DNA of 64,000 nt, from the NCBI GenBank assembly GCA_963576475.1, contig OY754981.1, positions 30,170,132 through 30,234,131 of the forward strand. The letters run 5' to 3'. The notes under the pieces are model-generated. The model had not been told where the DNA came from, did no database searches, and worked only from the letters and a program-made list of their open reading frames with translations. How positions within the stretch are numbered: the stretch's first letter is position 1; the number at the start of each line of letters is the position of its first letter. A program made the position numbers and the translations under genes. Positions 56,901 through 64,000 of the stretch are shown here, piece by piece. The DNA comes from Molanna angustata (lineage: Eukaryota; Arthropoda; Insecta; Trichoptera; Molannidae).

Positions 56901-57019
56901 GTCCGAAAAGATACTCTAACATATTCAATGTATGTATTCTCCAATCGCAAAATATAATTTTCAACTTTCGTAGGCACTAAATTATTACTTGACGTGTCAA
57001 TAAAGTACGACTTAGTATT

Positions 57020-57178
57020 ATTTATTCATTCATATCATCACGGCATATCTCACAATGTGGGGTAACCAGCGACAGGTATGTGGTGTGTAATACTAAGTAA
57101 ACACGACACATGCGTGCATCCCAACACAACAGCCTCGTCTAACCAAAAAAGGCACTATAATCAGAATGTGTGGTGAGA
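57020..57178 (-). repeat. RTE-tailed short retroposon, further copy
   Basis: ATTCATATCATCACGGCATA, TCTCACAATGTGGGGTAACC, then GCCTCGTCTAACCAAAAAAG and GGCACTATAATCAGAATGTG match 60100-60260 in the same orientation, with substitutions. It is truncated at about 57178. Confidence 0.8.
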
Positions 57179-58210
57179 TCTTATTTGCCTCATTTATTTG
57201 TTACTTTACTATACCAATTTATATACTATATTATCATTCTCTTAATTTGTCAAACAGTTTCCCTACCAATCAAGTTCAATATACACAAAACCCAATCACA
57301 TATTCTTCTATCTTGCATCAATACTAGGTAATTCAATTCCGCACTAAAATTCCGATCCCACACGCCTACGGGATTGAGATTTTCGGGATTACAAACGCTT
57401 TTTTCAGTTGCTAAGTAAATGAAAAACACTGCATTATATATAATGGAAATGTAACATGTATTAATGAGAACATGACTAAAACACCATATTCTGCTTTTAG
57501 TCCCGCAAGTTATGCGGATCCCGCATTTGCGGGATTCCTCATTAATAATCAAGCAAATCCATGTTTGGATTCCATAATCGACACCGTATGTTCTTTAAGT
57601 TGAAAATCTGCTTCGAAATCGGTAGCAAAAAAAAACGTGGTATATACAAATTTAAAAGAAAATAAATTAAAAATATTCAAGAATAGATTCGTTTCGCAAT
57701 TAGTTCTTTTCTCGGTTCTTTTCTTGAGCTAAATGACACGTTGTCTAGGGGGGGGCAGGAGTGATAATGTATCACTAAAAGGCGATTTCAAATGATTATT
57801 TTTATTGTTACGTCGGGTAATTCGTTTCTATATTATGTTTAGTCAGTGAAAATACTTACTCTTGCATTTTTTCTATAAATAGGTATATTGTAATATAAGA
57901 TGTATAACTGTAAGCAGAAATTAATGACCCGACTTACATCTAAATAAAATACAACATTTGTTGAACGCAGCGCAGCAGCTACATACATAAGTGCAAAAAA
58001 TCTGACAACACATCCATTTTACAAAGTTTCAGATTCTCATAGATTTAGTTAGAATTTTCAACTTGTTTGAAATTCACAAATTGACTAACGGTAAGGCACC
58101 GTCTTATGTACATAGGTACCAGACTTTTGTGTAAGTTTAATTGTGCTGAATTGTCGAGAACGAATAGATCAGGGAATAATTTTGCAACTATAACTTTAGC
58201 AATCATTATT
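57179..58210. other. AT-rich spacer, no gene seen
   Basis: The minus frame at 57250-57552 lacks motifs. Two short TTGCGGGATT-type inverted blocks lie near 57365 and 57510-57540 (CCTACGGGATTGAGATTTTC and GATCCCGCATTTGCGGGATT). Confidence 0.4.
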
Positions 58211-58212
58211 AG

Positions 58213-58418
58213 GTAATAATGAACACTACCTTGCGTCCTGTGCAAGTGACGAGTTTATCGTCACATGGTAATTTCTTCCAACTAACCAGTGTTTTCAGCC
58301 TAGAGAAGCAATATTAGCGTGAGAAATTAATTTAAATAAATTTCTCCTCCGCTGGGGATCGAACCCAGAACGCCCGCACAGAAACCAAACGGCTCATTAA
58401 CTGTGCCATAGAAAATTA
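58213..58418 (-). repeat. SINE-B copy 4 (near full length)
   Basis: The minus strand has TGGCACAGTTAATGAGCCGT (A-box side), GGGCGTTCTGGGTTCGATCC (B box), AAATTTATTTAAATTAATTT, CTGGTTAGTTGGAAGAAATT, the shared hairpin, and GACGCAAGGTAGTG with an (ATT)n tail. The minus frame at 58045-58245 only touches its end. Confidence 0.88.
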
Positions 58419-58705
58419 CATAAATTAAAACACAGTATCATTTAGTTGGTTAACGATTTTTTTGTAATTTGTAGTATTTTTACTGAAATCATTATAGAGA
58501 TATTTGTGACTACGATTACTCGACTCGACGTATTACTGTACTTATGAAGTAACCCAGAATAGAGACAGACATGTGTAAAAAAACGCAAGTGAAATTATCA
58601 CGTACACAACATTACAAACATAATAATGTAGTTAAGGCCTGGCGGCATGGAAGGCAGATATAGGAAAAAATGTGGGTGTGTACTTTGATTGAATCACTCA
58701 ATACT
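58419..58705. other. Spacer, no feature seen
   Basis: No frame or shared repeat. Confidence 0.4.
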
Positions 58706-59382
58706 CACTACACCAGAGGTTCCCATACCTTTTTTCCCGTAGATCACAATCAAAATATTACTAGTTTCGGTGGAACCCCTTCTGCTAAATTTCTACCATC
58801 TTCCCAAAACTCATCAAACTGTGATTTAATCTAACAATGTAAATTTGCGTCGCAGCTGAGATCCAACCCTAAATTCGGAGTGGTAAAAATAAAAAGAAAA
58901 TTAAGGGAGGTTTAAAATAAAGGAAATTTATGCAAAATAAACAGGTTATCTGATCCATATGCCGGCATAACTGAAAAAAAAATCATGACCTTGGACCAAA
59001 AGTATAAGCAAAAATTTGCAATTTTATTTTATCGCGTTATCGCGCTGTGTTAAAATTGAGACAAAAAATTTGAAAATAGGAATCTTAAAGCTTCCAAATG
59101 TTTTTTTAGTCTTAATTCCACCATTTTTCACCGAAATACAGCCTGTCAAAAATCACCAAAAAATTAATAGATATTTTTTTGCTCCCTTACTTTTTAAGTA
59201 ATGTATTATCTGCCAACATTATTAATAGGTGAAGCCAAGCCAAAAATTTTATTCTTTACTATTGAAACCAGATAAATTTTCATGAACCCCCATTTACAAC
59301 CTGCGAACCCCCGTTTTTATTTCACGCCAACGTAGACCCCCGTCGAGTTACCTGGACCACTTTGGAAATCACTGCACTACAC
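58706..59382 (+). mobile_element. hAT-like non-autonomous element, 661 bp, with perfect 8-bp target duplication
   Basis: The element at 58714-59374 begins CAGAGGTTCCCATACCTTTT and ends GTGGTCC-complement, TTTGGAAATCACTG. CAGAGGTTCCC and CAGTGATTTCC are standard hAT ends. The flanking 8-bp repeat CACTACAC is exact (58706-58713 and 59375-59382). Subterminal GAACCCCC motifs repeat near the right end (GAACCCCCATTTACAACCTG, CGAACCCCCGTTTTTA). The interior contains no recognisable transposase; the frame at 59016-59201 is AT-rich chance. Confidence 0.9.
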
Positions 59383-60034
59383 TAACATGCCCAAACTACA
59401 AACAATAAGAGAGCCATCATAACATTATTGTATGTATCTTATATTATCCAAACACAAGATGGATGGGAAGTGATAGGTATGTTACATAGTCCGTCCACAG
59501 TGCGATGAAAGAAACGTCTCTATCAAGCAACAGACTTTGTCGTACAACGAAACTCGGAAGTTACGTGAAAACAAAAACCATTTGAAGAAAGTCGATAGGG
59601 AATATGAAATGAAGTTACAGAAGATCTAAACAAATATCAAAATTAATAGACAATAAACAGTAAATCAAATAGAAAATCCGTTTGTCAGTTTGAAGATTTT
59701 GAAGACTCATGAATGATACATTACAGCGAAGCCGAAATTCAGATTACCAATTATAGAAAAAGTTTGTTGTATCAAATTGACGAACAATAATTGGAAAAAA
59801 AAACACATTGGAATTATAGTACTTGATTTCAATTTAATAACTAACATCGTTGATATTATCTACATCCAAAAAAACTTTATATGAAAAAGCCTGATGTAGT
59901 GTAATATTGGAATTTTAAGAGTACAAGACAACCGAACAAAATAGGCATTTTAACTGAACAAAAAGGCATTTGAAATAATCTTTTATACAAAAAACCGAAT
60001 TAAAAATTAATTTATGTCAAGATAGAAAAATGTT
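59383..60034. other. AT-rich spacer, no feature seen
   Basis: No frame or shared repeat. Confidence 0.45.
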
Positions 60035-60085
60035 GTGTAGGGCCTTCCCCATGAGGGACATGGCGTGATGGTATTTATGTAGTAC
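60035..60085 (+). repeat. RTE-type 3' tail fragment
   Basis: GTAGGGCCTTCCCCATGAGG, then GACATGGCGTGATGGTATTT, matches the 3' end at 56850-56895. It lies head-on to the minus-strand copy starting at 60100, so two insertions with the same tail meet tail to tail. Confidence 0.65.
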
Positions 60086-60099
60086 CTAATATTTTTTTT

Positions 60100-60395
60100 C
60101 ATTCATACCATCACGGAATATCCCACAATGTGGGGTAACCAGCGAAAGGTGTGCGGGTGTGCATTGCCTTATAAAAGGTAGCACAACACATCTGTGTATA
60201 CCCACACACCAGTCTCGTCTCACCTAAAAGGCACTACATTCAGAATGGGTGGTGAACCTCATTGCTGAACTATGTCAGATGTTATTGTTGCCTGTTGTGT
60301 TTTAGATTACCCGGCTCTTACGGGACACTCGAAAACAATAATAAAAAAGAGTGGAAGCACTATTCTAAGCCGGTGCCTCACACCTAATATTATCT
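60100..60395 (-). repeat. RTE-tailed short retroposon, best-preserved copy
   Basis: The minus strand from 60395 reads GTGAGGCACCGGCTTAGAAT, CCCGTAAGAGCCGGGTAATC, AGTTCAGCAATGAGGTTCAC, GACGAGACTGGTGTGTGGGT and ACCCCACATTGTGGGATATT, then CCGTGATGGTATGAATGA. It serves as the uninverted reference for the copy at 1216. No tRNA head or protein is apparent. The plus frame at 60272-60457 crosses it by chance. Confidence 0.85.
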
Positions 60396-60469
60396 ATCAT
60401 ACAATTCACCTATACAATAATAATACGCAAAGTGATAAGGTTCACGATTTCTTATGATTCCCATCAACA

Positions 60470-60605
60470 AACCTCTAGGGGCAAGTCTGGTAAACCGGCG
60501 GAATCAAAACCACCCAAGTTTACTCATATCATGGATATAATCATCATATGGAGTTAATTATAATTATATCCATGATATGGGTAAACCACATTATGGAACC
60601 AAAAA
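60470..60605. repeat. Hairpin repeat, second copy of the 7480 family
   Basis: GGGGCAAGTCTGGTAAACCG and GGCGGAATCAAAACCACC, then TTTACTCATATCATGGATAT, pair with ATATCCATGATATGGGTAAA at 60566-60587. The left block is the inverse complement of 7650-7678. Confidence 0.7.
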
Positions 60606-63600
60606 AATGGAACCACTTCAGAAGAAATCACTTTGTAATGAATAAGGAATCATCGAATTCGGATGACGTGGTAAAGAATTGTTATTAATTGCAGACGACT
60701 TTGCAATTTTTCACGTTAAGTTGAAAACCTTCTCCGTTTTCTGAAGTCGGTGAAAGATGTGACCAAAAGGAAGCTGTGGAAAATAATTTGATAAATGCAT
60801 CTAATAAAAAATAATCATATTCAAATTATTAAATCTTACACAAAAGAGAAAATAGAAGATCTGCCAAAGAATATGAAACCACATATTTTTATGCATCAAC
60901 TATGAACACAGTTAGTGTTGTATTTGTATTTTTAAAGCATTCTTCGAAATCTGATGATACATAGGTCATCGAATTATGTCACAAGAGTTTTCAATTGTAA
61001 AGAAAAATCAACGTGTTGCACCATCGATTTCTTTACCAAAGTAAAATATTATTACTGATGATAAAACGTCAAAAGCCTAAAACAAATTGTGTGACCGGCT
61101 ATTGATTGCTCAAAACATAAAAAATATATATCGCTACCAAGTGGAAGTAGATACGAATTGCGTAACAGATGAATAAATAAATACGAAAAAAAAACATAAA
61201 CACACACAGTCTAGATTTCGACGGCATTCAGTCTGCAGCGATGTTGAATGAAGAGTGCCAAAAGCCAGACAATAAAAATATTGTAAAAGTAACGTTCATT
61301 AATGGCGACAAAAAACTAACAATAACAAAAACAGTTCCGTGCACGCGTGGAAGCAATCAAGTCAATATAAGCTGTGGTTGCTGGTAGCCAGTATCCGATC
61401 GATTCTCAAACACTGCTATTTTGCACTCGGCGCCAGCTGACAAATTTGATTGTGTGACTCAACTCGAGACAGAGAGAGACAAAGCAGCACAGCAAAGGAC
61501 GAGCCGACAAAAGCCACGTAAAAGCCATTCCAAAATATCACTGCCAAAACTGCCCGAATATCTCGTTACAATATCAATTTACCTTCAGTATCGAAATCCA
61601 ATCCTACAGACGGCCAATCGGCGGAGTTAATACGCCTGCAACACCACATTGTACAACGACAAAAAAGAACTATAAATAAAACCCAATACGATTGATTGAA
61701 TTACGACGAATCCTAAAAAAAGACACAACAGCTGATATAAATGGTCTATTTGATATGATTTGACACAAGATTGGATGGATTGTGTTAAGTGTGTTTCAGG
61801 ACGGCAAAGGATCTAATGCGAGTTCGTCCTGACCCGCTCTAGGCGGGAGAGGTTATGACGGTCAGACGTCAGACGGGGGGTGATGGGTGTAGAGATGGCA
61901 ACCGTGTAAGGTGCGGATGTATCGTGTCACGAGGTTGGCTGTCTAGCAGGGATACCAACCCTCGGGGTGGAAGGGGATGCGCGCGCACAACAACAGCTGT
62001 TCCACCATGAAAAATGAATAACAAAGGAATATAGTGGAAACCGAAAGAGTTTCCAATACGACGATTAAAGGCGAAGTCAAGAGGCGAGCGATATATGGAA
62101 TATAATGATGATGGGAAAAAACATTATGTATAAACGGGTTGAGTACTGAAGTAATTTGTAGGTTATGTCGAAATAAAAATAATTTAACATTTCTATTTAT
62201 CAAAATATAAACAAAAAATGTTAAGAAAAGTCAAAAATTTGATGAACGTAGCTTGGGCTAAACAAAGACTACAAAACATAAGTAAAAATTTATTTATTTT
62301 GTATTTCTTAGAAATGAACAAACGGTCTTCAAACAAATGCCACCAAAACATTGCAAATATGTAACATTAGATAAAAAATTAAGTATAGAAACCAAGGATT
62401 TCCTAAACAACCGAGAATTAAAACACCATAGAAAGTTCGTGCATATAATTCTCAAAAAGTAAACAAAATGCATGCAAAATATTTTTCAGCTCTCACTAAG
62501 AGGCCATGACAATAATATGTTAAGATTGTATAAACAATGAAGTTTCTTTCATTTTACAGCTTTTCGAGTTACATGGGGATACATACTTAGAAAAAAAGTT
62601 AAATTCAAAAAACAGAAGAAAATGCAACACAAATCGAGGCAAATAACTTGAATGGATCAATTCTTCAATTAACCTCAAAATGGCTGCAAATTACTTGAGG
62701 GACACAACATAGGCTGATGATCTTGGACACGGAAAGTAAATATGATCATAGATGCTAAATATGTTTGAACCAATAATTTCATAGTGTAAATATTTATACA
62801 ACATGAACATAAAATAATACAAATTCCATGGAATCTCGTTAAAGCCAACCACAATAATGAAATGTGCCCTAAACACGAATTCTACAGCACGCGTATTTCC
62901 ATAAAACACGATCAAACAAGGAACTTCAGTTATTTGCAGAAAAATTACACTATTAAATAAACACTAATATCTATATTTGGACTATGTATGTACATTGATC
63001 CAAATTGCTTAAAAAATTCTTCATCAGGCTGACTGAATATTGTTATCTTAGAGTTAACACTTGAACAAGCAACAATGTCTTATTTGCACATAATTCAACC
63101 GAAAATACCAACACTTGATACAGTTCAACCTCAAGTAGGTACACTTGATACTTTTCGATATCGATATTTATATTACATACTTTCATGCTGTAAATACACT
63201 TAAGATTTACCACTTACAAACGTATTCATCGGCGAGTTTAAATATATTACAAAAAAAGGAATCGGAACTTTTCAGACACCTACGACAATAATTGTTACAA
63301 GACTTCAATTTCTTTGAGACCGAGGAAATCATAGGGAACTTTACTATACTTGACACAATGCAATTGTAGTACCGAAATTGACACACGTGAAACATGGCAG
63401 AAAAAGATAAAACTACTGTCATTGAGATGCAAAAAGTAAAATATCCATATGGATGAAGATATTTTACTGTGTAACTTGAAGAAGGGTTTGGTTGACATAA
63501 TAAAAGCAACACACTGCGATGGTTTGGCCGAGAGTCGCAGAGAAATATAATAGATGCCTTCAAAATGTAATATTGGCGAAGAAAGTTGCGAATACTGCTA

Positions 63601-63650
63601 TGAGAAATGATAAATAATATGTTTATATTAAATTAATAACAAATAAAGGA
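60606..63650. other. Spacer with two GC-richer patches, no gene established
   Basis: 61380-61640 is GC-richer, with a 69-codon plus frame from 61421 (polar, Lys/Arg/Gln-rich, no motif). 61795-61995 is GC-rich (CCTGACCCGCTCTAGGCGGG, CAACCCTCGGGGTGGAAGGG) and may be a retroelement scrap or 5' region. At 63433-63470 AGTAAAATATC and GATATTTTACT form an 11-bp hairpin. The minus frames at 62691-62915 and 63207-63563 have no recognised domain. Confidence 0.35.
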
Positions 63651-63654
63651 TCGT

Positions 63655-63795
63655 CTTGCGTCAATATGCTTGCAGCGCATTCTTTAATCTTCTCTCCGTG
63701 TCATGTCAGATCCCTCAACGTCGGTTTTGATTCTGGAATAAGCTTCTCTTCCCAGAGCTAACCAGAACAGCTCCTTCACTCTATGAACTCCGGTT
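63655..63795 (-). repeat. Dispersed repeat E, copy 2
   Basis: TCTTCTCTCCGTGTCATGTC, CCCAGAGCTAACCAGAACAG and CTCTATGAACT match 53040-53175. The minus strand can be read ELFWLALGREAYSRIKTDVE with a continuing DMTRRE. This looks like a short coding remnant of an unidentified retroelement. Confidence 0.6.
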
Positions 63796-64000
63796 CATTC
63801 TCTGATGTTTCTCAGTCTTTAATATTTTGGATATATTGCCAGAAGATAAACATATATAATATGACAGAGCCTGAACCCGATTGGTGAAATCCTTATGATA
63901 GTAATACCTAATGCAACAAGTTGATTGAAATTATCCCCGCGTATCTAACATGTTCATGTGCGATAAATCTTATTACAAACATATGACATTATCAGCATTA
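63796..64000. other. Spacer to window end
   Basis: Nothing recognisable. Confidence 0.4.

Noticed and set aside
61421..61630. 69-codon plus frame in a GC-richer patch
   Set aside because: Polar and low in recognisable motifs; no splice or promoter signals decide, so it was left as spacer.

Overview
The window looks like AT-rich, repeat-dense intergenic or intronic DNA from an insect nuclear genome, most likely a lepidopteran. The evidence is abundant insect-type non-LTR retrotransposon C-termini, tRNA-derived SINEs, MITEs, TAGGTACCTAC-type low-complexity motifs and eukaryotic splice and promoter signals. No bacterial operons, ribosome binding sites or CRISPR arrays are visible. The order-level call rests on remembered resemblance of the LINE tails to moth and butterfly elements and is an inference.

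Only one stretch looks like a host gene. A GC-rich minus-strand exon (about 2580-2748) opens with ATG and ends at a GT donor. It lies below a CpG-rich leader or promoter region (about 2749-4100). The rest of that gene would lie to the left, outside the window. A weaker TATA/Inr/splice-donor cluster sits on the plus strand at 52031-52133. No complete protein-coding gene was found.

The remainder is a layered graveyard of transposons. (i) There are at least ten 5'-truncated, frameshifted LINE C-terminal fragments, at about 11185, 15229, 16660, 20830, 32706, 35145, 37690, 41200, 51010, 55763 and 56692. (ii) Three tRNA-headed SINE families, called A, B and C here, are present. SINE-B shares its 3' hairpin tail with the LINE at 55763. 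(iii) A short RTE-tailed family includes a twin-primed (5'-inverted) insertion at 1228-1420 with a 12-bp target-site duplication. (iv) DNA transposons and MITEs have readable boundaries: hAT-like at 22481-22784, 34568-35106 and 58714-59374 (8-bp duplications), a TTAA-flanked long inverted repeat at 44826-45508, and a 176-bp MITE at 47358-47533. (v) A foldback family sits at 26090, 31007 and 34420; the last copy is split by the hAT-like element. (vi) A roughly 0.7-1 kb dispersed family has copies at 27305, 40130 and 54040. (vii) Several minisatellites and a roughly 307-bp AT dinucleotide tract are present.

The strongest observations are structural: nested insertions, an exact twin-priming scar, a 243-bp almost perfect hairpin, a 44-bp perfect palindrome, and a foldback element whose spacer is an inverted copy of its own flank. 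I found no convincing new gene system. Family names for repeats are local labels, and no database search was possible.
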